Shown in pieces: positions 1 to 10,808 of a stretch of 64,000 bases of DNA. The notes below the pieces were generated by a model. It was given only the letters and a program-made list of their open reading frames with translations, did not search any database and was not told the origin of the DNA. The stretch is from Lachnospiraceae bacterium (lineage in GTDB: Bacteria > Bacillota > Clostridia > Lachnospirales > Lachnospiraceae), in the NCBI GenBank assembly GCA_015056905.1, contig SVFI01000003.1:62001-126000 (forward strand). The letters run 5' to 3'. Every line of letters starts with the position of its first letter. The first letter of the stretch is position 1. The translations under genes and the position numbers were made by a program.

Positions 1-1372
1 TACCATCGTTTCCTTTCGCCGAAATACAAACTTTTCCCTTCTCATCTGCGACGACGATCTGTGCATCTTTCAATACTAAAATACAATGATGTGTGCGTGC
101 ATATTCTCTTGCCGCCGTAATACAATCGGCCTTAATCTCTTCCGGCGTTTTACCGCTGAGCCTTGCAAACTCAACCACATGCGGCGTCATAATCACATGT
201 GTCTGCACATTTCTAAGAAGCGCTTCTGTCTCCCCGTTTTTTGCAACCAGATTCAGCGCATCCGCATCCAATATCAATATCTTTTCCTGCTTGTCTGCAA
301 GCCCTTTTAAAAGACACTCAAGAAGCACTTTCGACTGCTCCGTAGTTCCAAGTCCCGAACCGACGCAAATGACATCGGCAAACGAAATCAAAGAAAGGAT
401 TTTCTCCATAGCCGTTTTTTCTGATAAAACACCACAGTCAGTGTCATACAAATCAAGTACAGCTTCCGGTGCCGCAGAAAGTACTGCCTCTTTGTTGCTT
501 TCGTGCGTGCAAAGCCGTACATAGCCTCCGCCACTCCGAAAAGCCGCCGTCACATTCAGTATCGCCGCTCCGGCTATCGTCTCGCTTCCGGCAAGAAATC
601 CGAGCTTCCCAAACGTCGATTTATTACCAAGCGGATTGCGTCTGATATATTCCTGTACATCCGATTTTGTAAGACGAAATGTCAGAGACTCGTTTCCTGA
701 CAACAACTCCTTATTCATGGACGGATAACACATACCACACGAATCCAGTTTTACCTTTCCCGCATGAACTTTTCCTTCTCCAAGCATAAGCCCCTGCTTC
801 TTAAGGCCGAATGTCAATGTCTTATCTGCACGAAAAGCTGTGCCGAGCATCCGTCCCGTATCCGAACAGATTCCGGTCGGAACATCCATGGCAATCTTGT
901 ATCCTGTCAAGGTATTCATCCAATCCACCGCATCCTTAAATACGCCGGATAATTCTCTCGAAACACCGATACCTAATATAGCATCCACAATAACAGCATA
1001 TTCGGTCTGTCTTTTCTTTGTGTCTGTCAGACCTTGAAATACCCTTAACTTTCCTTCTTCATCTAAAACAGCATCCAGGAGTTTTTCCTGCCTTTGCCGC
1101 AATGTCGTGTATTTTTCTTTATTACCGAGAAGAAGCACATCCGGGCGATACCCCTCCTCTGTCAAAATTCTTGCAAGCGCAAGACCATCCGCACCATTAT
1201 TTCCGGTGCCACAGACAATCAGCAGACGCTCTCTCTTATCTATCATATTTTGAATGGTACAAGCTGCAAAAAGTGCTGCTCGCTCCATCAATACCGACGC
1301 ATCCATTCCGACGTTTTCCATGATATAGCTCTCATGTGCTTTCATCTGCTCTGCGGTCACAATATATTCCAT
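1..1372 (-). CDS. nnrD/nnrE: Bifunctional NAD(P)H-hydrate epimerase / ADP-dependent NAD(P)H-hydrate dehydratase (3' end cut by window edge)
   Basis: Minus-strand frame from ATG at 1372 open to the window edge; reads MEYIVTAEQMKAHE..., CGTGNNGADGLALAR, ...DVICVGSGLGTTE..., typical of fused YjeF_N plus carbohydrate-kinase-like domains. Confidence 0.85.
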   Translation of the reverse strand, partial: MEYIVTAEQMKAHESYIMENVGMDASVLMERAALFAACTIQNMIDKRERLLIVCGTGNNGADGLALARILTEEGYRPDVLLLGNKEKYTTLRQRQEKLLDAVLDEEGKLRVFQGLTDTKKRQTEYAVIVDAILGIGVSRELSGVFKDAVDWMNTLTGYKIAMDVPTGICSDTGRMLGTAFRADKTLTFGLKKQGLMLGEGKVHAGKVKLDSCGMCYPSMNKELLSGNESLTFRLTKSDVQEYIRRNPLGNKSTFGKLGFLAGSETIAGAAILNVTAAFRSGGGYVRLCTHESNKEAVLSAAPEAVLDLYDTDCGVLSEKTAMEKILSLISFADVICVGSGLGTTEQSKVLLECLLKGLADKQEKILILDADALNLVAKNGETEALLRNVQTHVIMTPHVVEFARLSGKTPEEIKADCITAAREYARTHHCILVLKDAQIVVADEKGKVCISAKGNDG

Positions 1373-1405
1373 ACGTTTTCCTTTCCACCTCTGCATGAAA
1401 CGCCA

Positions 1406-1434
1406 AAAAAGGATACAAAGCGCATCCTTTTTTG
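1406..1434 (-). terminator. Rho-independent terminator downstream of the coiled-coil gene
   Basis: AAAAAAGGATGCGCTTTGTATCCTTTTTT on the minus strand: stem plus T-run. Confidence 0.6.
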
Positions 1435-1439
1435 TAACT

Positions 1440-2075
1440 TTATGACTTCTTATCTCCTGCCGTTTTCGGCGCTTTCTCTGCCGGATTGTATTTCATATCA
1501 AAAATCTCTATCACTTCCGGTCCGAAAATATCATGCATATAACTGTACAAATTCTGGTTATATACTTCTTTTTCCTGCTTGCGGACAACGTTCTTCTTGA
1601 GGTCAATACGCATCTGATTAATCCACTTATCAATCTGCTCAATCTCAGCCGTGTTGTCCCTGATTGCCTCATAACAAACTTCCATCGAAAGAAGCATCAA
1701 CTCATAATTTACCGTGCTGATTTCCTTTTCAATATCAAGCAGTTCATCCTGATCCGCCTCAAGGCGCTCATTACAGTCTTCAATCAGTTTCTTATTTTCT
1801 TCCTGCTTTTTCTGTGCGGCACTACTCTCATTTCCCCCGTCCATGAGACTTACAATCTCATCACGCAGTTTGGTCTTAATGCTACGGAGTTTCTTACATT
1901 CATTGTTCAGTTTCCCCTGTCGTTTAAGCAGGTCATTCAGTTCCTGTTCTTTTAACTTAATCTCAGGACTGATTTCCGTCTGGGTAAACAGCCTGTGCCA
2001 TTTGTTGTCCAATGTCAGAATCGGAATGTTTTTACCGACCAATGCCGGTTTGTAGATTTCTTCCTTACGTGACAT
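1440..2075 (-). CDS. Predicted coiled-coil protein of unknown function
   Basis: ORF 1440..2099, likely start MSRKEE; Lys/Glu/Leu-rich heptad-like sequence. Confidence 0.6.
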   Translation of the reverse strand: MSRKEEIYKPALVGKNIPILTLDNKWHRLFTQTEISPEIKLKEQELNDLLKRQGKLNNECKKLRSIKTKLRDEIVSLMDGGNESSAAQKKQEENKKLIEDCNERLEADQDELLDIEKEISTVNYELMLLSMEVCYEAIRDNTAEIEQIDKWINQMRIDLKKNVVRKQEKEVYNQNLYSYMHDIFGPEVIEIFDMKYNPAEKAPKTAGDKKS

Positions 2076-2079
2076 AACA

Positions 2080-2739
2080 TCACCTCTGTTCTTTTTCAAA
2101 CCTCGTAATATTATAAGAAAGTTTCATTAAGCTATCGGACAAGTGTACATTTTCTACCTGTACCCCTTCCGGAACTTCCAGGTCAACATGGGCGAAATTC
2201 CAAATCGCTTTAATACCGCAGTTGACCAGCCGTTTGGATACCGGAACTGCTCCCTCCTTCGGAATCGTCAGAACACCGATATCTATTTCATTCTCTAAAA
2301 TAAATTGTTCCAGTTCTTCCATCGGTCTTACCGGAATTCCTCTCACAAGCATCCCCGTAAGCGACGGTTCCTGGTCAAACAATCCCCGGATTAAAAATCC
2401 TCTTCTCTCAAAATTCATGTAGTTGGCAAGAGCCGGTCCCAGATGTCCCGCACCGACAATAATCAGCTTATGCGTCTTATTAAGCCCGAGAATTTTACCG
2501 ATTTCCGTATATAAATATTCTACATTATACCCGTATCCCTGCTGTCCGAAACCGCCAAAATTATTGAAATCCTGACGTATCTGGGATGCTGTCACATTCA
2601 TAATCTTCGACAGCTCCTGTGAAGAGATTCGTTCCACACCCTCATCCTTTAATTCGCCGAGATAGCGAAAATAACGGGGAAGACGACCGATAACGGCCTG
2701 TGATATTTCTTTTTCTTCCACTTTTCCTGCCTCCTGCAT
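2080..2739 (-). CDS. rex: Redox-sensing transcriptional repressor Rex
   Basis: IGRLPRYFRYLGEL, SSQELSKIMNVTASQIRQDFNNFGGFGQQGYGYNV, GAGHLGPALANY Rossmann motif. Confidence 0.95.
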   Translation of the reverse strand: MQEAGKVEEKEISQAVIGRLPRYFRYLGELKDEGVERISSQELSKIMNVTASQIRQDFNNFGGFGQQGYGYNVEYLYTEIGKILGLNKTHKLIIVGAGHLGPALANYMNFERRGFLIRGLFDQEPSLTGMLVRGIPVRPMEELEQFILENEIDIGVLTIPKEGAVPVSKRLVNCGIKAIWNFAHVDLEVPEGVQVENVHLSDSLMKLSYNITRFEKEQR

Positions 2740-2902
2740 ATGATAGTTTTATTATATCCCTTTGTTAAATATCTGTCAAAAATTTTCTTACTCTATGAAT
2801 TTATAGTAAAAAACATATCGGATATGGCATTTTTTCTTATTTTCTGCTATATTGTGTTCGTGCGCTGTTTCTACTACGCACGAAACACATGGAGGAAAAA
2901 AC

Positions 2903-4867
2903 ATGATTTTATCTTGTCAGAATTTATCCAAAACATTTGTTGACCATACCGTTATCCGTCAGGCGTCGTTTCAAATGGAAGACAACGACAAAGTTGCCAT
3001 TGTCGGAATCAACGGTGCAGGTAAGTCCACACTCCTTAAAATGATTGTCGGTCAGCTTTCTCCCGACACAGGAACCGTAGCATTTTCCAAAGATAAAACG
3101 TACGGATACCTTGCACAGCAGGACGGACAGGACAGTCCGAACACGATATACGAGGAGCTTCTTTCCGTGAAACAGGAACTGATTGACCTCGAAGAAGATC
3201 TCAGACAGCTCGAGTTTGATATGAAGCACGCTTCCGATGCGGAGCTGGAAGATTTAATGAAACTTTACACGTCCAAAACGCATGCATTTGAGTCAAAGGA
3301 CGGCTATAAATATCGCAGTGAACTTATCGGTGTATTAAAGGGACTCGGTTTTTCCGAGGAAGAGTTTTCCAAACCGATATCCACCTTATCCGGAGGCCAG
3401 AAAACACGCGTTTCCCTCGCGAAGCTTCTGCTCCTTTCTCCGGATTTGATTATTCTCGACGAACCGACGAACCACCTTGACATTTCGTCTATCAGCTGGC
3501 TCGAAAACTATCTTCGCACTTACAAGGGTGCGGTTATTATCGTTTCACACGACCGTTATTTTTTAGACCGTATCGTAAACAAAGTGCTTTCCGTTGACAA
3601 CGGCGAAACACGCATGTACCTCGGAAATTATTCTGCCTTTGCAGAAAAATCCGCCGAGATACGCAATGCGCAGATGAAAGCTTATCTAAAACAGCAGGAT
3701 GAAATCCGCCATCAGCAACAGGTGATTGATAAACTCAAATCGTTCAACCGCGAAAAATCCATCAAACGTGCGGAAAGTCGTGAAAAGATGCTTGATAAAA
3801 TGGAGGTGCTTGAAAAACCGACTGAGCTTCGTGACGACATGCGCTTTACTCTCACACCGCGCATCACCAGCGGAAACGATGTACTATCCGTCACCGCGCT
3901 TTCTAAAAGCTATGGTAATAACCATCTGTTTTCCGATGTTACTCTTGAAATCAAACGAGGCGAGCATGTTGCCATCATCGGCGATAACGGAACCGGAAAA
4001 ACAACACTGCTGAAAATTCTCAACGAACTTGAACCTGCAGACGATGGCGAATTTAAACTGGGAACAAAAGTCGAAATCGGATATTATGACCAGGAACACC
4101 ATGTCCTGCACAGCGAAAAAACATTGTTTGATGAAATATCCGATGATTACCCTACGCTTACCAATACGGAAATCCGCAATACTCTCGCGGCTTTCTTATT
4201 TACGGGCGATGATGTATTTAAACGCATCGGTGATTTGAGCGGTGGAGAACGCGGACGCGTTTCTCTGGCAAAACTGATGTTGTCTAACGCTAACTTTCTG
4301 ATTCTCGACGAGCCGACGAACCATTTGGATATCACGTCCAAAGAAATTCTTGAACAGGCAATCAACAATTATGAGGGAACCGTCCTGTACGTCTCCCATG
4401 ACCGTTACTTTGTCAATCAGACTGCCTCTCGCATTCTTGATTTAGCGAACAGGAAATTTTATTCTTTTCAGGGGAATTATGATTATTACCTGGAGAAAAA
4501 AGAAACCGTGGAAGGAGTTTCTTCCACTACTTTATCCGGAAAATCCGTGTATGCACCACTGGCAGCAGGTACTACCGTTTCAAGTGCATCTTCTGCCGGA
4601 ACAGGTTCCGATGATTTTACCGGTAAGCTGGATTGGCAACAACAAAAAGAATTACAGGCACAAAAACGCAAACTGGAAAACCGGTTAAAAAAATGTGAAG
4701 ACCGAATTGCTGTTTTAGAACAACGCATCAGTGAGATTGATGAAGAAATGGCAAAACCTGAGGTCGCAACAAACGTTGCCCGCCTCCAGGAACTTACGAA
4801 AGAACAAACCACTTTGAACGAAGAACTTGAGCTGAAATACGAGGAATGGGAACAGTTGCAGAGTTAA
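2903..4867 (+). CDS. ABC-F family ATP-binding protein
   Basis: Two ABC domains (GINGAGKST, LSGGQKTRVSLAKLL; GDNGTGKTT, LSGGERGRVSLAKLM), inter-domain linker, C-terminal coiled coil; ATG at 2903 after GGAGG. Confidence 0.93.
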   Translation: MILSCQNLSKTFVDHTVIRQASFQMEDNDKVAIVGINGAGKSTLLKMIVGQLSPDTGTVAFSKDKTYGYLAQQDGQDSPNTIYEELLSVKQELIDLEEDLRQLEFDMKHASDAELEDLMKLYTSKTHAFESKDGYKYRSELIGVLKGLGFSEEEFSKPISTLSGGQKTRVSLAKLLLLSPDLIILDEPTNHLDISSISWLENYLRTYKGAVIIVSHDRYFLDRIVNKVLSVDNGETRMYLGNYSAFAEKSAEIRNAQMKAYLKQQDEIRHQQQVIDKLKSFNREKSIKRAESREKMLDKMEVLEKPTELRDDMRFTLTPRITSGNDVLSVTALSKSYGNNHLFSDVTLEIKRGEHVAIIGDNGTGKTTLLKILNELEPADDGEFKLGTKVEIGYYDQEHHVLHSEKTLFDEISDDYPTLTNTEIRNTLAAFLFTGDDVFKRIGDLSGGERGRVSLAKLMLSNANFLILDEPTNHLDITSKEILEQAINNYEGTVLYVSHDRYFVNQTASRILDLANRKFYSFQGNYDYYLEKKETVEGVSSTTLSGKSVYAPLAAGTTVSSASSAGTGSDDFTGKLDWQQQKELQAQKRKLENRLKKCEDRIAVLEQRISEIDEEMAKPEVATNVARLQELTKEQTTLNEELELKYEEWEQLQS

Positions 4868-5238
4868 AGATATCTGTACAGAAAAATCGGGTATTACCGA
4901 CTCAATCCCCAATTTTTCCCGTTCGTCGGGTATTTTTCTAAGCCTTATCCAGACTAGTACAAACTTTTTCTGCTCAGGTCGGTAAAAAAAACTACACATT
5001 TCCGACTAAGTTTTGAAAAACAACAAAAAATCGGCTATTATTCAGAAAATAATCCCGACTCATGAGCAGAATGTTTAATTTAGTCGGAAATGAAACCCAG
5101 AATCACCCCGACTATTATACAAAAATTAGTATTTTATCGGGATAATCTTGCACAAAAAAGCTGTTGCTCCACGGATATGATATGCCACATCCATTTTGCA
5201 ACAGCCGCTCATTCATTTGACCGAATTCAGGAAACCTC

Positions 5239-6294
5239 TTACCCTTCCAATTTGTGGAATATCACACAGTTCGGTTTCTCAATCTTCATTTCTTTGCCAT
5301 TCATGACAAGAAGTCCCTTTTCCAAATCAACGCTAAAGAACGTCATTGTGTTGGACTCATGGTTTAAGCTGATTAAATGCCGGTTGTCCGGGAACAACGT
5401 CGCATCCTTCGGATAGTCGCCGCTCACCGGAAGACAAAACACCTTTTCAAGCATTCCTGTCTCGTGGTCGATGCGATAAACAATCACACTGTTATCGCCG
5501 GCATTGGAACTTACAAGATACTTTTCGTCAGCAGAGAAATTGAGTGCGCTGGCAGCAGAGCTGCTCGCATGATAATCATTCAATGTTGAGATATTCTGAA
5601 TCTTGGTAAAAAAAGGATTACTATCTTCCTCAACATATGAATAAACATCAATATAATTTTTAAGTTCATGTACAATGTAAACATACTTTCCGTTTTTCGT
5701 CATCTTAATATGACGTGGTGCTGATTCAAGTTCGCTTCGGATTACATCTACATGTTTCAGCTTTCCTAACATATGATTAACTTCATATACATCCACATGA
5801 TCCATTCCGATATCAGCAACCATCAGATAACGATTATCCCGCGTCATTTTTACACAGTTAACATGCGGACGAAAATTGCGCTCTGCGATGCTTCCCATAC
5901 CCTTGTGATACACTTCATCCGTTATTTCACCGACACCGCCATCCTCGCGGATACGAAGTACTGTAATTTTCCCATCATGGTAACCTGCAACAAAAAGGAG
6001 TTTCTCCGAATAATCCGTAGAGAGATAACATCCTCTCATACCGTTGATGGATGCATGGTTGATACATGTCAGACTTCCATCTTTTCCGATTTCATATGCC
6101 TCCACACCGAAATCCGTGATAGAATACAGATACTTTCCGTTATGGGAAAGCGTAATGTAGGATGAATTCGTAATCTCCACCTGATCCTTCGGGAGAAGTC
6201 TTCCGTTTTCCATGTCCACATCATATATTTTAATACCGTGGCAATCGCCCATCGTATAGGTCGATACATAAGCAACATATTTATTGTCTGCCAT
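5239..6294 (-). CDS. Lactonase-family beta-propeller protein (6-phosphogluconolactonase-like)
   Basis: YVSTYTMGDCHGIKIYDVD..., RFxPHVNC-type and SAPRHIKMTKNGKYVYIVHELKN repeats typical of the lactonase family. Confidence 0.8.
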   Translation of the reverse strand: MADNKYVAYVSTYTMGDCHGIKIYDVDMENGRLLPKDQVEITNSSYITLSHNGKYLYSITDFGVEAYEIGKDGSLTCINHASINGMRGCYLSTDYSEKLLFVAGYHDGKITVLRIREDGGVGEITDEVYHKGMGSIAERNFRPHVNCVKMTRDNRYLMVADIGMDHVDVYEVNHMLGKLKHVDVIRSELESAPRHIKMTKNGKYVYIVHELKNYIDVYSYVEEDSNPFFTKIQNISTLNDYHASSSAASALNFSADEKYLVSSNAGDNSVIVYRIDHETGMLEKVFCLPVSGDYPKDATLFPDNRHLISLNHESNTMTFFSVDLEKGLLVMNGKEMKIEKPNCVIFHKLEG

Positions 6295-6408
6295 TCGTTT
6301 TTCCTCCGCCAAAACTCATTTTGTACTATCTTAACACATTCCTATTTTTTTGTTAAGAATTCACTCGCAAATTTCCACTCTTTTTTTACAAAATACTGCG
6401 CAAATATA

Positions 6409-6436
6409 TTGACATTTATAATAAGAAATATATAAT
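6409..6436 (+). promoter_or_regulatory. Sigma-A-type promoter for the XRE-cupin/potABCD operon
   Basis: TTGACA (6409-6414), 16 bp spacer, TATAAT (6431-6436). Confidence 0.75.
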
Positions 6437-6502
6437 TAGAACAGATTGTTTAGTAAAACTAAACTCAAAGTTTATTTAACTGTTAGAACAGAAGGTGCAT
6501 TT

Positions 6503-7039
6503 ATGGATATCGGTCTTAAGTTAAAAGAACTCAGAATACAGAAAGCGTTGACTCAGGAAGAGCTTGCTGACCGCGCAGAGTTATCCAAGGGTTTTATCTC
6601 CCAGCTCGAGCGTAATCTGACCTCCCCTTCCATCTCAACGCTGACAGATATTCTGCAGTGTCTCGGAACGAATTTAAATGATTTTTTCAGTGAGGAAGAC
6701 GATTCTCAGATTGTTTTCAAGCAGGATGACTTTTTTGAAAAAGAGGATGACACTCTTCATAACAAAATAGAATGGATTATTCCAAATGCCCAGAAGAATG
6801 AAATGGAACCTATCCGTCTCACTCTCTCGCCCGGTGGCTCCACATATCCCGACCTTCCGCACGAAGGTGAGGAATTCGGTTATGTGCTAAACGGAAACAT
6901 CAAAATCCACCTCGGCTCCAAAGTACATTCAGCCAAGAAGGGCGAAGCTTTTTATTTCGTTCCTGAAAAAAAACATTATCTCGAAGCAGGCAAATCCGGT
7001 GCCACGGTCATCTGGGTTACCAGTCCGCCAAGCTTCTAG
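6503..7039 (+). CDS. XRE-family transcriptional regulator with C-terminal cupin domain
   Basis: N-terminal HTH ([32 protein letters not shown]) plus cupin ([23 protein letters not shown]); first gene before potABCD. Confidence 0.9.
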   Translation: MDIGLKLKELRIQKALTQEELADRAELSKGFISQLERNLTSPSISTLTDILQCLGTNLNDFFSEEDDSQIVFKQDDFFEKEDDTLHNKIEWIIPNAQKNEMEPIRLTLSPGGSTYPDLPHEGEEFGYVLNGNIKIHLGSKVHSAKKGEAFYFVPEKKHYLEAGKSGATVIWVTSPPSF

Positions 7040-7050
7040 AGGAGGACACC

Positions 7051-8124
7051 ATGAGCAATAAATTGATTAATCTTTCAGGCATCAACAAATCTTTTGACGG
7101 TACAATGGTACTGGATGACCTGAACTTATATATTCGCGAAAATGAATTTCTGACCCTGCTTGGTCCAAGCGGTTGTGGTAAGACAACCACTCTCCGTATT
7201 ATCGGTGGTTTTGAGACACCGGACAGCGGAAAGGTGTTTTTTAACGGAGAAGATATTACCACTCTTCCTCCGAACAAACGACAACTCAATACCGTTTTCC
7301 AGAAATACGCACTTTTTACCCATATGACGATTGCAGAAAACATTGCTTTCGGACTTAAAATTAAAAACAAGAGCAAGTCTTACATAGACGACAAAATCAA
7401 ATATGCGTTAAAACTTGTAAACCTCGACGGCTACGAAAAACGTATGCCACACCAGCTCTCCGGCGGACAGCAACAGCGAATCGCCATCGCCCGGGCCATC
7501 GTGAATGAACCGAAGGTTCTTCTGCTCGATGAGCCGCTCGGTGCACTTGACTTAAAACTCCGTCAGGATATGCAGTATGAACTCATTCGTCTTAAAAACG
7601 AGCTTGGAATTACATTTGTGTACGTTACACATGATCAGGAAGAAGCTCTTACCATGTCCGATACCATTGTTGTTATGAATCAGGGTTATATCCAGCAGAT
7701 TGGTACGCCTGAAGTCATTTACAACGAACCGGAAAATGCATTTGTTGCAGATTTTATCGGAGACAGCAATATTATCGATGCCATCATGGTAAAAGACGAA
7801 CTCGTATCCTTCCTCGGATGCAAGTGGGCATGCGTTGACAAAGACTTCGGAAACAACAAACCGGTCGACGTTGTCATTCGGCCTGAAGATATCATTTTAA
7901 AAGAAGCCGGTACAGGAACACTCGATGGCGAGGTAACTCATGTAATCTTTAAAGGTGTTCACTACGAAATGGAAGTTATGGCAGGTGGCTATGAATGGCT
8001 TGTACACTCCACTTCCATGTTTACAGTCGGTCAGAAGGTCTCCATTAGTGTAGACCCGTTCAACATCCAGATTATGAACAAACCGGAATCTGAGGACGAG
8101 GAGGCTGCGCACATTGAAGAGTAA
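7051..8124 (+). CDS. potA: Spermidine/putrescine ABC transporter ATP-binding protein
   Basis: [41 protein letters not shown]-terminal TOBE-like domain; operon context. Confidence 0.93.
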   Translation: MSNKLINLSGINKSFDGTMVLDDLNLYIRENEFLTLLGPSGCGKTTTLRIIGGFETPDSGKVFFNGEDITTLPPNKRQLNTVFQKYALFTHMTIAENIAFGLKIKNKSKSYIDDKIKYALKLVNLDGYEKRMPHQLSGGQQQRIAIARAIVNEPKVLLLDEPLGALDLKLRQDMQYELIRLKNELGITFVYVTHDQEEALTMSDTIVVMNQGYIQQIGTPEVIYNEPENAFVADFIGDSNIIDAIMVKDELVSFLGCKWACVDKDFGNNKPVDVVIRPEDIILKEAGTGTLDGEVTHVIFKGVHYEMEVMAGGYEWLVHSTSMFTVGQKVSISVDPFNIQIMNKPESEDEEAAHIEE

Positions 8125-8932
8125 ACGTTCTTTGTTGGCGGGACCATACCTTTTCTGGTCCATTGCCTTCATCATTATCCCACTTGTCATGGTGTTTTAC
8201 TATGGGTTTATCAACGAGAACGGAGCATTTACACTGGAAAATATTGCAGCGATTGCCACCCCGGAGCACAGCAAAGCACTATGGATTTCCATCCGGCTCT
8301 CACTTATCAGTACGGTGATATGTTTCCTGCTTGCCTACCCTCTTGCCATGATTTTGTCAAGCATGAGTGTCAATCAGAATCAGTTTATCGTTCTTGTCTT
8401 CATCCTTCCAATGTGGATGAACTTTTTACTTCGGACACTTGCCTGGCAGACGCTTTTAGAGAAAAACGGAGTCATTAATATGATTCTTAACTTCTTCTCT
8501 CTGCCGTCACTTAACATTATTAACACAGAAGCAGCAATTATACTCGGTATGGTATACAACTTCCTGCCGTTTATGGTTCTGCCGATTTATAACTCACTCG
8601 CAAGACTTGACCGCGATGTTATCAATGCCGCACATGATCTCGGTGCGAACTGGGTGCAGACCTTCTGTCGTATCATTTTCCCGCTCAGCATTCCGGGCGT
8701 GGTAAGCGGTGTTACCATGGTTTTTGTTCCTGCACTGACAACTTTCGTCATTTCTGCCATTCTCGGAGGAAGCAAAATTCTTCTGATTGGTAACGTGATT
8801 GAACAGGAATTTACGCAGGCTTCCAACTGGAACCTCGGCAGCGGACTTTCCATCGTGCTTATGATATTTATCATTCTCAGCATGATTATCTCCGCCATCC
8901 TTGACAAAGACGGGGAGGGAACGCTGTTATGA
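8114..8932 (+). CDS. potB: Spermidine/putrescine ABC transporter permease
   Basis: Membrane protein with binding-protein-dependent permease EAA-like motif ([27 protein letters not shown]); TTG start overlapping potA. Confidence 0.9.
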   Translation: MKSKRSLLAGPYLFWSIAFIIIPLVMVFYYGFINENGAFTLENIAAIATPEHSKALWISIRLSLISTVICFLLAYPLAMILSSMSVNQNQFIVLVFILPMWMNFLLRTLAWQTLLEKNGVINMILNFFSLPSLNIINTEAAIILGMVYNFLPFMVLPIYNSLARLDRDVINAAHDLGANWVQTFCRIIFPLSIPGVVSGVTMVFVPALTTFVISAILGGSKILLIGNVIEQEFTQASNWNLGSGLSIVLMIFIILSMIISAILDKDGEGTLL

Positions 8933-9714
8933 AAAAATTTATTTCAAGATTTTATATTACGATTATTTTTATCTTTTTGTACGCTCCGATTGCGACCCTC
9001 ATCGTTTTATCCTTTAATAAAAGTAAAACGAGAGCCAAATGGGGTGGATTTACCACCAAATGGTATGTCGAACTGTTTGAAAATGAGATTATTCTGGAGG
9101 CCTTGCAGAACACATTGCTTCTCGCTCTGCTCTCCGCTCTCATTGCAACCGTCATCGGAACTGCAGCATGCATCGCCATCAACCAGATGAACAAAGCATG
9201 GCGCACGTTCTTTATGGGTGTCACGAACATTCCGATGCTGAATGCAGATATCGTAACCGGTATTTCACTTATGCTACTGTACTTAAGCTTTGGTATGAGC
9301 TTTGGTTTTTCCACGATTCTTCTGGCACATATCACCTTCAATATACCTTACGTCATATTGAGTGTTATGCCCAAGATGAAACAGCTCAACAAACATACTT
9401 ACGAAGCTGCGCTTGACCTCGGTGCAGGTCCTGTCTATGCTTTCTTTAAAGTCGTGTTTCCGGATTTGCTCCCGGGTATTTTTACCGGATTTTTAATGGC
9501 ATTTACAATGTCTCTGGATGATTTTATTATCACACACTTTACCAAAGGTCCGGGGGTAGATACTCTTTCTACCAAAATTTATACGGAAGTGAAGAAAGGC
9601 ATCAAACCTGAAATGTATGCACTTTCCACTATTATATTTGTCGTTGTTTTGGCTCTGCTTCTGTTCATCAATAAGAGCCCTTCCAAAAAAGACAACGCGC
9701 AAAAGAGAATTTAA
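8929..9714 (+). CDS. potC: Spermidine/putrescine ABC transporter permease
   Basis: YEAALDLGAGPVYAFFKVVFPDLLPGI EAA motif; ATGA-type overlap with potB. Confidence 0.9.
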   Translation: MKKFISRFYITIIFIFLYAPIATLIVLSFNKSKTRAKWGGFTTKWYVELFENEIILEALQNTLLLALLSALIATVIGTAACIAINQMNKAWRTFFMGVTNIPMLNADIVTGISLMLLYLSFGMSFGFSTILLAHITFNIPYVILSVMPKMKQLNKHTYEAALDLGAGPVYAFFKVVFPDLLPGIFTGFLMAFTMSLDDFIITHFTKGPGVDTLSTKIYTEVKKGIKPEMYALSTIIFVVVLALLLFINKSPSKKDNAQKRI

Positions 9715-9732
9715 TGTATGAGGAGAATTAAA

Positions 9733-10800
9733 ATGAAAAAATCTAAGTTTATTGCAATGCTTGCTCTCGCTATCTTTTCCGCCTTTTTCGCAACAGGATG
9801 CGGTAGTGACAAAGGCGGTGAAAACGGTGAAGTTATCGTTTACAACTGGGGTGAATATATTGACCCGGACACCATTGATATGTTCGAGGAAGAGACAGGA
9901 ATCAAAGTCATCTACGATGAATATGAAACAAACGAAATCATGTATCCGAAGGTGGAATCCGGCACAAGCAATTATGATGTACTCTGCCCTTCCGATTATA
10001 TGATTGAAAAGCTGCTCGAAAATGATTTGCTTGCAGAAATCAACTTTGATAATATTCCGAATAAAGGCAACATCGGCGACCAGTACTATGAACAGGCCAA
10101 ATCCTTTGACCCCGAAAACAAGTACTCTGTTCCTTACTGCTTCGGTACCGTCGGACTTTTATACAACAAGGCGATGGTCGATGAACCGATTGATTCATGG
10201 GATGTTCTTTGGGATGAAAAGTATTCCGGAAATATTCTGATGCAGGATTCTGTAAGAGACGCTTTTATGGTATCTTTAAAACGTCTCGGTTACTCTATGA
10301 ACTCTCTTGACACTGCAGAGCTTGAACAGGCACGCGATGAGCTTATTCTCCAGAAACCTCTCACACAGGCATATGTGGTAGATCAGGTACGTGACAAAAT
10401 GATCGGTGAAGAAGCTGCCATCGGGGTTATCTATTCCGGAGAAGCGATTTATACACAGCGCGAAAACGAGAATCTGGAATACGTCGTGCCGAAGGAAGGC
10501 TCAAACGTATGGATTGACTGCTGGGTTATTCCGAAAGCTTCCAAAAACAAAGAGAATGCGGAAGCCTTCATTAACTTCATGTGCCGTGAAGATATTGCGC
10601 TGATGAACTTCGACTACATTACCTACTCTACTCCAAACGATGCCGCACGCGCCCTGATTGAGGACGAGGCAATCCGCAACAGCGAAATCGCATTCCCTGA
10701 TTTGTCGCAGTACGAGAATATGGAGACATTCAAATATCTCGGTTCCGAGGGCGATGAAATTTATAACGAATACTGGAAACAGGTAAAATCAGCAGACTAG
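9733..10800 (+). CDS. potD: Spermidine/putrescine ABC transporter substrate-binding lipoprotein
   Basis: Lipobox FFATGC, VYNWGEYIDPDTIDMFEEETGIKVIYDEYETNE, typical PotD. Confidence 0.93.
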   Translation: MKKSKFIAMLALAIFSAFFATGCGSDKGGENGEVIVYNWGEYIDPDTIDMFEEETGIKVIYDEYETNEIMYPKVESGTSNYDVLCPSDYMIEKLLENDLLAEINFDNIPNKGNIGDQYYEQAKSFDPENKYSVPYCFGTVGLLYNKAMVDEPIDSWDVLWDEKYSGNILMQDSVRDAFMVSLKRLGYSMNSLDTAELEQARDELILQKPLTQAYVVDQVRDKMIGEEAAIGVIYSGEAIYTQRENENLEYVVPKEGSNVWIDCWVIPKASKNKENAEAFINFMCREDIALMNFDYITYSTPNDAARALIEDEAIRNSEIAFPDLSQYENMETFKYLGSEGDEIYNEYWKQVKSAD

Positions 10801-10808
10801 AGGTTAAA

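Noticed and set aside
1533-1955. 140 aa plus-strand hydrophobic ORF
   Set aside because: Antisense to the Lys/Glu-rich coiled-coil gene, whose codon composition produces a Phe/Leu-rich opposite strand.
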